DNA of 64,000 nucleotides from Rhyzopertha dominica. Lineage: Eukaryota; Arthropoda; Insecta; Coleoptera; Bostrichidae. Both the position numbers and the translations under genes were made by a program. The stretch lies in NCBI GenBank assembly GCA_025024175.1, contig QCXZ01000137.1, positions 26,651,327 through 26,715,326 of the forward strand, in the 5' to 3' direction. Under the pieces are notes generated by a model. The model ran no database searches, was not told the DNA's origin, and worked only from the letters and a program-made list of their open reading frames with translations. The number at the start of each line of letters is the position of its first letter. Position 1 is the first letter of the stretch. Shown in pieces: positions 23,627 to 34,690 of this stretch.

Positions 23627-24115
23627 TTATTTGCTCCCTTTTTGTTTCTTAGCTTGCGTTTCTTGTATCTTCCGTTTGGCATTGAGTATTTTCAGTTGTC
23701 GAATATAATGGCCGATGGTAATTTTGCAAAATCTCTCCTCGAGTTCTAATCCAAATGTGTCTTTCAACAAGCCGCACGTATCATGATCCGTTGGCTGCGG
23801 CGGATTTGTAATATACCGCTGTGAACAATTGAACGGCGGTGGGCACACAATGTCTTCTAATTAGACATCGCGTTTTCGATCGCGCGTATCGTATAATTGC
23901 TGTGCATTCTACAGGCGTTGTAATAAGTGTCCGTGGGACGAAGCAAGAACCGAACCGCCAGGCGAGTTCTTCGCATTTGGCGTTTCTCCATCGTGACCAT
24001 TAAGCAGCGTTCTTTTAAGTTGTTCATCGCTGGGTGTAATTTAGCCTTTAATACGGTTCGTAGTAACGTAGCCGACTTAATAATGTGTGCGAAACTCGTG
24101 GAAAATTTTTAAGTG
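23627..24115 (-). pseudogene. minus-strand coding relic, product unknown
   Basis: One minus-strand frame stays protein-like for about 160 codons but is interrupted by three stops. In order it reads ITPSDEQLKRTLLNGHDGET, NAKNSPGGSVLASSHGHLLQ, stop, NAQQLYDTRDRKRDV, stop, LEDIVCPPPFNCSQRYITN, PQPTDHDTCGLLKDTFGLEL, EERFCKITIGHYIRQLKIL, and ends in a lysine/glutamine-rich tail before a TAA at 23627-23629 that overlaps an AATAAA. The last 73 codons are uninterrupted from an ATG at 23848. A TTCAATTGTTCACAG acceptor-like site sits at 23819, so the 3' part could also be a terminal exon. No family is recognised. It could be a dead gene, an exon, or an old transposon ORF. Confidence 0.4.
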
Positions 24116-24341
24116 AAAGGTGCATTGGGTATTTTATGGGATTTTGTATAAGTCTAAATTGGTTGGTTAGAAATGAGGACGGTCTAATTGTCTTGATGTT
24201 CGTGTTATTTTTAAAAATAAAGCTTGCTCTTCAAAATTGTGGGTTAACTGTTATTACGTATCCGGCGTATTTGCTCACCTTTACATACAGTAGTCCATCA
24301 TCATTAGAAATGTTTAAATTTTTTTATCGTTCAAAATAAAC

Positions 24342-25140
24342 TTGAACGCAACATTATTAGAGCGCTGGAAAGAACTTCCTGTATTACTCGTATGGGCATA
24401 TACATATATAGACGACAAATTCCTTACTTTACTTTTCGCTGACGACCAAGTCATAGCAGATCATGACGATATGATGAGCAAATTAGAGAAAGAATACCGG
24501 AAGTGGGGACTCTTAGTCAATACAGATAGAACAGACTATTTGATGGTAGGCGGAGAAGTTGATGATATACAACTCAGAAATGGAGTTATAAAAAATGACT
24601 GTTGTAAATATATCGCGAGTGAAGATTACAAAACAGGGGATATGCGAAAAGGAAATAAAAAGCCGAATTGAACAAGGAAGAATTGTCACAAGGAAACTTA
24701 ATTCGGTACTGTGGAATAAGCATATAAAGAATAACACGAGACGAATATACAAATCAATTATCGAAAGCATCTTATTCATAGCATATGCAGTTGAAACATG
24801 GACTACACCATCCGTACTCGAGAAAAAGCTATTATCGACAGAAATGAACTATTGGAGAAGGGCGTGCGGACTAATACTTAAAAACAGATTAAGAAACGAG
24901 CAAATAAGAGAAGAATAGGTGTCCGAATCACTATATTCATTAGAATAAAAGCCAAAGGTTAAAGGTGGTATGGACATGTAACACGCATGAGTCCCAAGAG
25001 ATGCCCAAAGAAGATAATAAATAGATTGGAAACCAAGGCGAAGAAGTAAACGGAACAAGCGAACAGAAGATGTAGGAATGATGTAGAAGATGTTATGAAA
25101 AGAAGAAACTTAAATGAAGAAGACTAGAGAGATAGAAAAA
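24342..25140 (+). pseudogene. non-LTR retrotransposon reverse transcriptase relic
   Basis: Frame 1 (24342-24671) carries LLFADDQVIADHDDMMSKLE, the catalytic F/Y-A-D-D box of the RT palm, then WGLLVNTDRTDYLMVGGE of the following RT block. After a frameshift the next segment (24595-24918) gives KEIKSRIEQGRIVTRKLNSV and RRIYKSIIESILFIAYAVET, then LLSTEMNYWRRACGL, matching the post-RT region of RTE/jockey-like elements found in many insects. A third frame gives RWYGHVTRMSPKRCPKK, the usual C-terminal signature, before stops. The endonuclease and N-terminal RT are missing. It is 5'-truncated and frameshifted, as expected for an old LINE copy. Confidence 0.85.
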
Positions 25141-25919
25141 GATGTTAGGATGCGGAATACAGTTATTGCAAACTGTAAAAACCCGCAAATATATATAAAA
25201 TTCTTCATTGTACTCCCTTGGACATGTACACCCTTTTGCCAGCGCCTTTTCATGCACCATATTATGCACTCTGGAAAGCGTTGATGTGAACCTCGTTTTT
25301 ATCATGTCATTTTCAATCCTTTTAATAGTTCTATATCGGATTCAGATCACTTACAGTCAATATCAATAGCTATGATATGGTTACTACGTATAAATCGCAT
25401 TAATAACCCAAGTATAGCATTAAAAAATGTAATGGAATGCGCTTGTAGAAAAGTAGTGAAGCCATTTTTAATTGCTTGATTTTAGTGTTAACAAAAAGAA
25501 TGCAAATAATAATCCGTCAGCCCTGACAGAAATCCATTGTTTAAACAATCGAAAGGTACGTTTCTTTCGGTTTTTCAAATATCTCGTACAATACAGTGCT
25601 GAGAATAAAAAAAGGCCTTCCTAATTTGAACAATATTAAATATCTAATAAAAAGGGCCTCTACACTTTTTTCTTCGATTCATGTTATTAGAGACAAATGC
25701 GTGGAAACGATAGTTTTGTGACATTATTGTCTATTGCATTATGTTAAAATCTACCTACATACGCCATAGATTAAAAATAAATAAAATAAATAATTTTAAA
25801 AATGTCTTTAACATGTGATAATGAACCAGACAGAATTGCAAATGCAACGCATGGTATGTTTTCAAAGACAGTGTAGTTATGTAGTTATTTTATTTAAAAA
25901 TTATCATAATTTCTGGTGA

Positions 25920-26290
25920 AAGGAATAAACATTCATCAGCTAGCTGCTGTCCGTTTATACAGGGAACGTTTTCCTAATAGGAGAGCACATAATTTTTAAA
26001 AGGTGAAATAACTTGAGCGACAGATTAACCGCCACTGAAATAGTTAAGAGAATAACTGCAACAGGCCCGAACAATGATTGTAGAGTTTTGGAAATGATCG
26101 ATGAAAATCCTCATATGGTTCAAAGGATAGTCTTAAGAGCAACCGGTCTCTTTTCACTACACTGAATAATGAGAGGCAATAAATTTCATAGAGTATTGCG
26201 AAATCATCTTGATTTCATTTTAATATCTAACCAATGTATAAGAAGAGATTCAGTTCATCCTTAATCCTATGTTTTATTTTCTTTCGGGAA
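25920..26290 (+). pseudogene. IS630/mariner-type transposase, N-terminal relic
   Basis: Plus-strand frames give LYRERFPNRRAHNF, matching the RYxERFPNRR helix of the N-terminal DNA-binding region. Farther on come EMIDENPHMVQRIVLRATGL and IMRGNKFHRVLRNHLDF, corresponding to the usual ENPHxSTRxIA...SxSTVxRIL...HPY block. Several frameshifts and stops separate them. No DDE catalytic part follows, so it is a 5' fragment unrelated in position to the C-terminal relic at 22320-22770. Confidence 0.6.
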
Positions 26291-26534
26291 AGGTAGTGTA
26301 TCAAACACCAATTGAAAGTGTAGAACATTTAAACAATAAGGTGCATGCAGATTTTTCTCTCCAGGAATGTTAATAGATACGTGTTAAAAGGTCCTTTTGG
26401 ACAGGAAATCAAGCTTGTCAATACAGTGGGGGTAACCTTTTCAACATTTGTTACATTAATGTTATTGAGTAAACATTATCCAAAAATAATATTTCTTTTA
26501 CAATCTCAATTTAATCAAATCATCCAAATTTTAT

Positions 26535-26675
26535 AATGCATGTCTATGCTGTGCTGTCTACACCTCAACCAACTGCAGATAGAACTATTTCGCTGTCATT
26601 ACAGCTCATCAGTGCAGTTTAGGTCTAGTGTAGACAACACGGCATAGAACTGGTTTTGCTTATATACCAAAGCAG
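26535..26675 (-). repeat. hammerhead-bearing dispersed repeat, copy 1
   Basis: About 140 bases align with 45727-45873: both contain CAACCAACT, AGATAG, ATTTCGCTGTCATTACAGC, TCATCAG, TTTAGGTCTA, GGCATAGA and CTGGTTTTGC. The minus strand contains a complete hammerhead ribozyme fold (see the ncRNA entry). No coding capacity, TIR or tRNA boxes are visible. The size and single ribozyme resemble small nonautonomous ribozyme-bearing retroelements (retrozymes or ribozyme satellites), which are transcribed and circularised. That assignment is inference. Confidence 0.75.
26551..26640 (-). ncRNA. type I hammerhead ribozyme
   Basis: On the minus strand the catalytic core is CUGAUGA (26606-26612) and GAA (26589-26591). 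Stem II is GCUGU/ACAGC (26601-26605 with 26592-26596), capped by AAUG. Stem III is AUAG/CUAU (26579-26588) and ends at a U followed by C (26578), giving an AUC cleavage triplet. Stem I is open-ended, as in type I. Its core-proximal part pairs AACTGCA with TGCAGTT (26571-26577 with 26613-26619). After an internal loop, a distal 13-pair helix joins 26551-26563 with 26628-26640, with one G-U wobble. All the universally conserved core bases are present. Cleavage is predicted between plus-strand positions 26578 and 26577. Activity and transcription are not shown by sequence. Confidence 0.85.
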
Positions 26676-27239
26676 CTAGGTGGCTTTGTCATCATGTCAG
26701 TGTAATGCTGACAGATGGCATTGCCATTCTAATTTCTTACTTTCATCCAAATTTTATGTTTCATATTTTTAAGACGAAAAACAATTACCATGTTACCGCT
26801 GCCAATATATTTTGGGTTGCATTTTCAATCTCGTCAGNCCCATTATCATTCGTGAAAGAACCTGTATATTTGAATCAGTCATTTATTAGTAATCCAATAT
26901 ATTTAAAGTAATCGACATCGTTTTTTTCTCTTGTTTTCAGCAATTTGCATCTAAATTGTCAGTTTCGTCCAGCGGAGCTAGCTCAATCCTATAATATCTT
27001 TTGTTGAGAAGTAAGGGTGAAAAGGGATTTTGTCAATGTTTCTATTTGTTCCTAGAGGATTATTTGATCCTGTGTGGTGTAGGGAGTGTCGTTATTTTAG
27101 TCGACTTCTCGTTCGATAGCTCATCTTGATGTGATGCATAAGGCCGACTCGCCGGGTTCCGAAAGTCGCGCGTAAAATATATTATAACGTTAAAATATTT
27201 TGAAAATAAGAAAAACTTCCAGAGGCAAAGTTATGCAGG

Positions 27240-27242
27240 AAA

Positions 27243-27304
<62 letters not shown>

Positions 27305-27347
27305 TTATTATTATTATTATTAATTATTAATTAAAATATTATTAATC
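27240..27347. repeat. (ATT)n/(AAT)n inverted microsatellite
   Basis: An ATT run switches near 27276 to an AAT run and back to ATT, so the tract can fold on itself. It is a simple-sequence repeat with no other function visible. Confidence 0.9.
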
Positions 27348-27690
27348 CGCAGTTTTAGTTCTGACTCGAAAACTTCATTAGCGATTATATCAAAATTTCT
27401 GCCGACCATTTGCCTGTAACAGCCAAATCTATATTCCAAATTATAGGTCTGCACATACTAACTAGTGCAAGGAGTACAGGTATTAATCCATTCAATTTAA
27501 ACCGAACCGGCCTTGCGAGCGCTGTTGCCAAATTGATGCGGCTGCGACCTTCTTAAAGGTGGCCATGGTGGCACAGGTCTGCTCGGAAGTTTGCAAACAA
27601 CGAGCGACAAGTAAGTTAGCTACAAAAGCGCTAGATGGCGTTTGGTAGCTTTACATTTCGTAACTTTGATGTATATATGCCGCTTTGACC
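27348..27690. other. G+C-richer segment with possible start codon and donor
   Basis: 27490-27620 is richer in G+C than its surroundings. An ATG in a strong context (GGCCATGG, A at 27565) opens 15 codons and meets GTAAGT at 27611. It could be a first coding exon, but nothing else supports it. Confidence 0.22.
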
Positions 27691-27830
27691 AGAAATTTCA
27701 TTAGGACCCTGATGGTTCAGTGGCAGCATGTTTGACTAGTAATCAAAAGGTCCCGTTTTAAATTTTGTTCAGAGCTGGCAATACTTGTTCATTAATAAAT
27801 AAATCTATCTGCAAAATACACAATTAACTT
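27670..27830 (+). mobile_element. tRNA-Thr-like SINE relic
   Basis: TGGTTCAGTGGCAGCATG is an A box. TTGA/TCAA (27732-27735 with 27743-27746) encloses CTAGTAA, the anticodon loop of tRNA-Thr(AGU). The B-box region TCCCGTTTTAAATTTT is worn. It shares its leader TATATATGCC(G/A)CTTTGACC with the copy at 42130-42240. A tail with AATAAATAAATC follows. Confidence 0.6.
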
Positions 27831-28530
27831 TCTTATAATCATTACGTATCATACAGGTGAAAATAACTGTGTTATTTTAATTTTTATGCTGTAAACTGTG
27901 TAAAGTTGCTCCCCAATCTTTCCTAGCTTCGTTTAAAAGATAAATCTGATTGGGCCAGAGATGTCCATCAAAACTAAAATATCAATATCTGCTACAGCAA
28001 TTACCACATATTCATAATCACCTGTCATTCCTATGGCTGCGGGGGCAATGAATGTATCAGTGTGTTTGTGTAAATGAGTACGGTTGCGGTCAATTCCTTG
28101 CTAACAAATTCAGTTTAGTATGTTCTAGTGTCGATCATTGTTTATATTAGAGATCCAAGGGGAGCGCAGGTAGACAAAAAAGGAAAAAGGTTTCTGAGTT
28201 CTGAATTTTTCTTGTGTACAAAATATGTATATGTAGTCTAAAATATAGTAAAAATACTTTAAAAAGTTTGTTGGGGAATATTCGATATGGGATTACCTTA
28301 TATAGTTGTACTTNCATGCNTGTCAGAAAGTATAGATCGGAGGGAAAAAGCTAATTTAATGGTCAGAACCGTATTTTGCAAGGTATTTGCTAAAAACGAT
28401 GGGTTCCGGTCGAAGTTTGATGATTATTTTTTATATTATTATTCTTACCATAAGAATGAAACTATTAAAATGGTTTAATTAGAATTATTACCACCATTTG
28501 CCCCCTTTTCGTCTCTGATACTTAGATTAA
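27831..28530. other. no feature recognised
   Basis: A+T-rich sequence. A plus-strand frame at 28287-28478, with two Ns, shows no motif. Confidence 0.35.
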
Positions 28531-28707
28531 AGCAGTTATAAGAGCGAGTTTCTGAAACACCTCTGCCAAGCCCGATCAGAGAGATTTATTTTACAAACAG
28601 GTGACATCTATGATCCATGTAACGGCTGTAACCTCGACTTCCACCGTGCTCATCGAGGTAGATATCTTCGGCAAATCCGTACTCATTATTACACTTGCAG
28701 TAGATAA
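28531..28707 (+). CDS. open frame or exon, product unknown
   Basis: A plus-strand frame of 58 codons lies between two stops with no ATG-led family match. It reads SSYKSEFLKHLCQARSERF, then GDIYDPCNGCNLDFHRAHR, then GRYLRQIRTHYYTCSR and TAA. It contains a CNGC pair and is not A+T-driven in composition. A good polypyrimidine tract and AG precede it (28500-28525, and AG at 28533-28534), and another TTTTACAAACAG acceptor lies at 28600 with a possible GAG/GTAGAT donor at 28657, which would define a 57-base phase-1 exon. The exon interpretation is inference and no neighbouring exon was found. Confidence 0.25.
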   Translation, partial: SSYKSEFLKHLCQARSERFILQTGDIYDPCNGCNLDFHRAHRGRYLRQIRTHYYTCSR

Positions 28708-30030
28708 TTTAAAATCTTTCAAAATAACTGAATCTTTGCTAATGAATAAAAAAATAAGCAAACCATTTGTTGTTTTTAAGTACGTTAAAAATATATTACA
28801 CTCGATGATATAATTAGTTCATAGAATTAATGACAAAGATATAGTAAAACAGAGGCTCTGGATTTGGAGTAAATCTCTGAGAGTTGGGAATGCAAATCTG
28901 AATTTCAAAATACTACCGTTTGCAATTTTCTAACTTAAACTATTTTCAATAAAAACGATTTAAACGAATAACTTTAATTTTACCGAATGAGATCCTAAAC
29001 CGACGTAATGTAAATTTTAGTATACCTATCTAAATAAGTAAAAGTTTCATTACATTTAAACGACCACACTCTTTACCCTTCCTTGCCAAACTTACTACGA
29101 GGAATTAAGGCCCTCCGGCTTTCCCTCATTAACGCACGGGTTTGATTCAAGATCTGGATATTATTAATATGAACCCTAACTTAACCTCTTTGTTTTCAGA
29201 TTTCAAAATTTGTATTTGATACTAAACCAAACCATATCTGCTTAAAAAAAGATTATTCTCATATCTCTGTAACGCTGTATGAAGCCAGAAGAACAAAATC
29301 AGCCAGTTCTTCTATAATAAACTTCTTTTATCGAACCCTGCGGGGGTAGAAGAATAAATTGCGATCGAAGCAAATTTCTGCTCTAATTTTAATGTTAAAT
29401 GCACATTTACCATATGAAAATCACGCCTTCGGTGATAACGATAGTAATTAAAAGTGACTGCTAAAAGTATGTTCTTAAGAAACTATATTTAAGATGATAA
29501 GTCAATGTATATTTTTTCTTGTTAAAGGTATAAAAGTAGCCTGATATTATATTCTTTAAAAAATAATATTGACATGAATCTTGAAAAGTGTGAAAACTAA
29601 AATAAAAGTCTTTTGTTTTCTATTTACAAAAAGAAATTGGCCGTCACCTTTATTCTATCGGGAGTTTATTCCACAGTGAACATTTGTCTGTAATTTGTAA
29701 TCACTACATATTATAAAACAAACTATTCATCGGATTTTCATGCAATTTTCACCAATAGATAAAATGATTGATGAGAAAGGTTTAGGTATATAATTTGTTA
29801 AGGTTTTTGGTAAATTAGCTGAAATATAACGATTGAAGGAGTCGGGAACAGTCAAGCTCTTGGGAGCTTTCATCGGAAACGCTGCCTAATCCATTTGAGA
29901 TATAACAAAATTATGCATGGTGATGTATTCTTGTTTTATAGATCTAAAAAAAAAATTCGCGATGATATATATATCTATCTTTTAAGGATAGATTACTATA
30001 CCCATTCTTTCTTTAAAAAATGGTCATGTA
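28708..30030. other. no feature recognised
   Basis: A+T-rich, unpaired, no protein motif seen. Confidence 0.4.
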
Positions 30031-31062
30031 CAGGGTGAGCAAATAAGAGAGGTGGCCGGTCATATCTCATAAACCAGTAGACCTAGAGCTTNGAGGTAAA
30101 AAATTTATTAAGTAAAGTGGCCAAGAGAAATTGCTGGAAAATATTTTCGAGTTTGTAAAGTGACCGCTAGAGGGCGCTGTGGTACCTGCAAATTACAAAA
30201 TTAATGTTTGTGTCATTTTTAGCCTAATAAATGTCTGCGGTATTAAACATTTTAAGACTGTTTGGACTACCATTTTTGTTTAGAACATTTTTTTTTGTTA
30301 AATGTCAAATAAAGAAGTGGGGGCCGGGTGAATATTAATATAGAAAATCGCTAACATTTCAGGTTTGGCTTGACTGATTTCAACCAACGAGGTGTCATTT
30401 TCAAGAGCTTATGTGTCTTTATAATTTGTGTGTTGACCGCAAGAGGGTGTTTTCTGAAATAACTACCTAAAATCGATTTTTCTCTAAATTTTTAAATGGT
30501 TTGGTTTTCACCATTTTAGTCTATATTCAATTGTTCTTTTAATAAAGCAAATAACCTTATATCTTTGCATTAAATTTTTTTTTTTATATTTAGGTAGTAA
30601 CTTCAGAAAACGACCTCTTGCGGTCAACACACAAATAATGTTCTGACACTTAAAATTGCTTTTTATAAGGGCACATAAGCTCTTGAAAACAGCACCTTGT
30701 TGGGTGAAATCGGTCAAGCCAAACCTGAAATATCAGCGATTTTCTATATTAAGATTCACCCGCCTCCCACTCCTTTATTTGACATTTAACAAAAAAATGT
30801 TCTAAACAAAAAAAGGTAGATTTTAGTCCAAACAATCTTAAAATGTTTAATACCGCAGACATTTATTAGGCTAAAAATCACACAAACATTAAATTTGTAA
30901 TTTGGAGGTACCACAGCGCCCTCTAGCGATCACTTTACAAACTCGAAAATATTTTCCAGCAATTTTTCTTGGCCACTTTACTTAATAAATTTTTTACCTC
31001 AAAGCTTTAGTGCTACTGGTTTATGGGATATGACCGGTCATCTCTCTTATTTCCTCACCCTG
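30031..31062. mobile_element. TIR/foldback element family B, copy 2
   Basis: CAGGGTGAGCAAATAAGAGA at the left and the complement ending CTCACCCTG at the right, both next to TA and within ATG(TA)...(TACA)ATG. The interior corresponds along its whole length to copy 1 at 12476-13424 and is about 80 bases longer, mostly because copy 1 lost or this copy gained sequence around the central TTTCTGAAAT block. The 69-codon minus-strand frame inside is a shadow. Nonautonomous. Confidence 0.8.
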
Positions 31063-32904
31063 TACAATGCGGTAATTGGAAAGCTATTTAGACGGATACG
31101 GATACATAATTTATTTTATAAGCATCTTTATCAACGTAAATACGCTAGTTAGCTTAAGCTTTTCATGCACATTATTATAATATTTTACAACATATAATTT
31201 AAATGACTATCTTAGGAGTTATCGCAAAAAGTTAACTCGCACGAAAATAAATTCAAAGGCGTTTTTCATACTGATGACGGGACTCGCTTGATGCTATCAC
31301 TTCCGCGCCACGCTGCGCCCCCGGCTGTCGCCCATTCTTTCTATACATTATATAAGCCGATCGATACTCGCGTGCTCTTATGGAATGGAGGTGACGACTG
31401 GAAGGTATTCGTTGTACGTATAATACCGCGTGTAATAATTTACAACCAACATGTCGTTGTGTATATCTGACAATTATTTATGCAACCATATAAAAACGAA
31501 CACTAATCCGATAAACATAAATACATGCGACCTTAGACGTTAATATTATTTTTATACCGTGGGTTTATTATTAGTAGTATCAAGTGAATGTAATATCAGT
31601 TTTCGTTTATGTTTTAATTTTTAGAGCTAATAAGTATCGTTTCATATTTATCAACATTTCACCATAGTTTTTGTATTGCGCTTAGCTAAACAACAAATAC
31701 TACAATTATTAAAGTAATCAACGTACCACACTGTTCAACAAACAATTAAACTGCAAATAGCAATTTCATCGTATAATTGCGATAATAATAGAGGTTGTTA
31801 CTGGCCGTTTTTATAGGTTCTTGTGCGCGAAAGAAAATGCATCGTTATTTCCATATAATGTTAATGAGAGAAATTACCTCCAATAACCAACACGGAGTTA
31901 TTGTTTGTTAATTAAACATTCGATTACTCATTCGGTTGCTACATGTGTAAAACACACTAATAGCCTATATCAAACAAATTTAAAATTTTTCCGTTGATAT
32001 CGCATTTGAACGCTATTATTGAAGCTGGCGCTTACATTACATATTTATTCTAATAATGTAATCCACTTACGTGTAAATGTGTATCATGCAGCTCTAATGA
32101 GCGTGTACTGCCGTGTTCTCTGTGAAGGCTAATTTTGTAACTACTGCTACATCGTTGTCGCTTTCGGTGGACCGTTTAATCAGGAGGTTAAATAGTTTGA
32201 ACTTTTCATTAGGTGAATTGTAACACTGATAATAGTTTGCTGGCGAGCGGTGTACCCTATTAAACTGTTGTGAAACGTGCTTAAACATGTTATGTTGTTA
32301 ACATTGGGATCGTGCTTCTTATTTTTTTAGCGATTGGGTTAATTAAGATTATGTTAGTACTGAGCTCCCGAGATGTACGCGTACTGCTGCTAGGCATAGC
32401 AGGTTTATTTCCCATATGAATTTCTTGGCTTTCTGTTTAATTTAATTTATTACTAGTAGTAGGCAAAAATAATTGTTTTGTTGTAATATTGTTTATGANA
32501 TATTTGTACCGTTTTCGCTATTTTTATGGAATTGTAGGTCCTTGTATGTAAGCATTTAGCAACATTTGATGATATAAAGTGTGCCTTGTAACTTCTTTTT
32601 TATTGTTATTTGGAAAATTGTCAGAAGGCAGATGACATAAAATTTTGCACAATGACAGAAGACGCTTAAAAATAGATCGACTTGTTTTCATATGTAATCT
32701 GACATTAATGAAATGATATTTTCCCATAGGTGACAGTAACTCCGATAGTTGCTAATGAAATTCTAAATTATTTGCTCTAATAATGATCGTTCACTTGGAT
32801 GGATAAAACTTGCCTACACATTCCCTCAATGGACAAAAGATCGTCCTGAATCGTTAGACCAGCTTAATTACTTAACGTACACCAAAAGTTAAGCTGGTTC
32901 TATT
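31063..32904. other. no gene recognised; small CpG-bearing patch at left
   Basis: 31260-31400 keeps several CpGs and a 60-codon frame (31288-31470) without motif. The remainder is A+T-rich. Nothing is repeated elsewhere, and an N is at 32499. Confidence 0.35.
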
Positions 32905-34690
32905 TGACAAACAGTGTGTCTAAACTTAAGCCTGCTTTACGAGTATTTTAAGAAAATGGAAAATGAGTTGCTATTCATTTGAAAATTTGTAAGGGTGCCT
33001 CATTGTACAGGCGAGTAGAATGAAAATATTTTCGGATTAATTTCAGTTCCGGTTATACCGGAAGTAGACGCTAACTTTTATTTAAAATGGCTGATGGCAT
33101 GTAGTAGTTTGTGTAAAAAAATATAAGTTTGCAGACATTAGTATCCGAACAACTACATCCAACGAACTATTATTATTGGTACAGAGAAAGGTACTTGTTA
33201 TGTGCTTTTTAAAATTGCTACAATTTAGTCAAATGTATTCAAGGTGTTTAAAAATTGTTGCAAAATTTACCAAATTTCAAAGATTATAATTTTTTAATTT
33301 CAAATAGAATGACTCATTTTAATGAGTTTTTAACTAGAACCAGCAGTTTTAATTTTTGAAGAAATAAAAGGTTTTGATGTACCCGGTACCCGATGCAGAG
33401 GGCCATGACAAAATAACAATAATTGTTGACATTTAACTTACTTACCTGAAGGTATGTGAAAACTGTTTTGAAATGAATCCGTTCTAATAAGTCTAAACAA
33501 ATGCGTGGAACTAAATGTAAATATTCTTGAACGTTTAACTCATTGAGTAGTATTTCTTATCTGTAAATATTTCATCATTATTTCGTGTTGATTTCTGTAA
33601 TATGTTGTTAATTTTCCTTGTTTTGAGCAAGGTTATTTATTACAGATGCAATTTGTTCAAGCGTATGAATTTGTAACATTAAATCCGAATATGGAATGAA
33701 AATGGGGTCGTCCACACCTGTTGAAATAACGCATATCGATAAAACACATCGAATCTTTACCACATTTTATGCATATAACAAGGGTTGGTGCGATATAATT
33801 TATTTGTGCTGCGTTATAATAAATTATTATTATTGCGATTTAAAAATGCTTAAAGCGATACGTCACTAAGCGTAGCCAATGAACGGCAAAGAACGCTAGA
33901 GTTCGCTGTAGTTCTAAGTTATTGTGTTGGCATTCCGTACCAGCTCTGACAAAAGTTCCTATTTTGACTCCGAACTAAACACTAAACATGCATAACGTGT
34001 GAAGTTGCGCTGTTTGTATCAGGGTAACGGCAGGCAACACAATAAATGATTGAAATATGAAAATCGTGGACGATCGAAGACTTGTTGTGGGGGCTGCATT
34101 CTGACGTCACAATGAAATTCTTATTTTTCAATAATTTTTTTCTGGCTTAATATGTATCGTACAAAAAACAGAAAAATACGGGTCTCTTTATTTTCTATGC
34201 AGANTCATATTCCGAATTAAGAAAACAATAGGGAGAACGACCCCATTGTGCAATATTTTTTAAATACCCTACATACATTGTGACACAAATTGTAACAGTT
34301 TTGGAAAGCACAGAACAAGTACTTTGTCTTACATAAATGCTAATAGCTCGTTAAAGATATTAAGTTTTTTGACAATGTCTGCGAGTCTGCGACAAAAATG
34401 AAGATATGTTTGGAACCAATAAGAATAGAAAAATATTTTTATACAAAATGGTTCAGGAATTTATTTAAGTATTAAAAATGCAAAAAAAAATACTACATGC
34501 CCTTTAAAATAATGAAGTTAACACGTTCTTCCGGTATAACCGGAAATGATACAAACACAACAATATTTTACTTCAATTCGCCCCTGCATTTGCGATACCG
34601 TTACAAATTTTCAAATGAATACGGTCTCAATCTCCTAAAATACTCATAACGTAAGCTTAACTTTAGCCGACGTGTACTAAAGTCAAACAA
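32905..34690. mobile_element. large foldback element with about 250-base arms
   Basis: The left arm (about 32915-33180) and right arm (about 34440-34680) are diverged inverted copies. Paired landmarks are CTAAACTTAAGC, GAGTATTTTA, CATTTGAAAATTTGTAA, TTCCGGTTATACCGGAAG and GGCATGTAGTA. A second, inner pair, AATGGGGTCGT and ACGACCCCATT, lies at 33700 and 34236. No transposase frame was found in the 1.25-kb centre, which is A+T-rich. The termini are too worn to read a target duplication. Confidence 0.6.
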
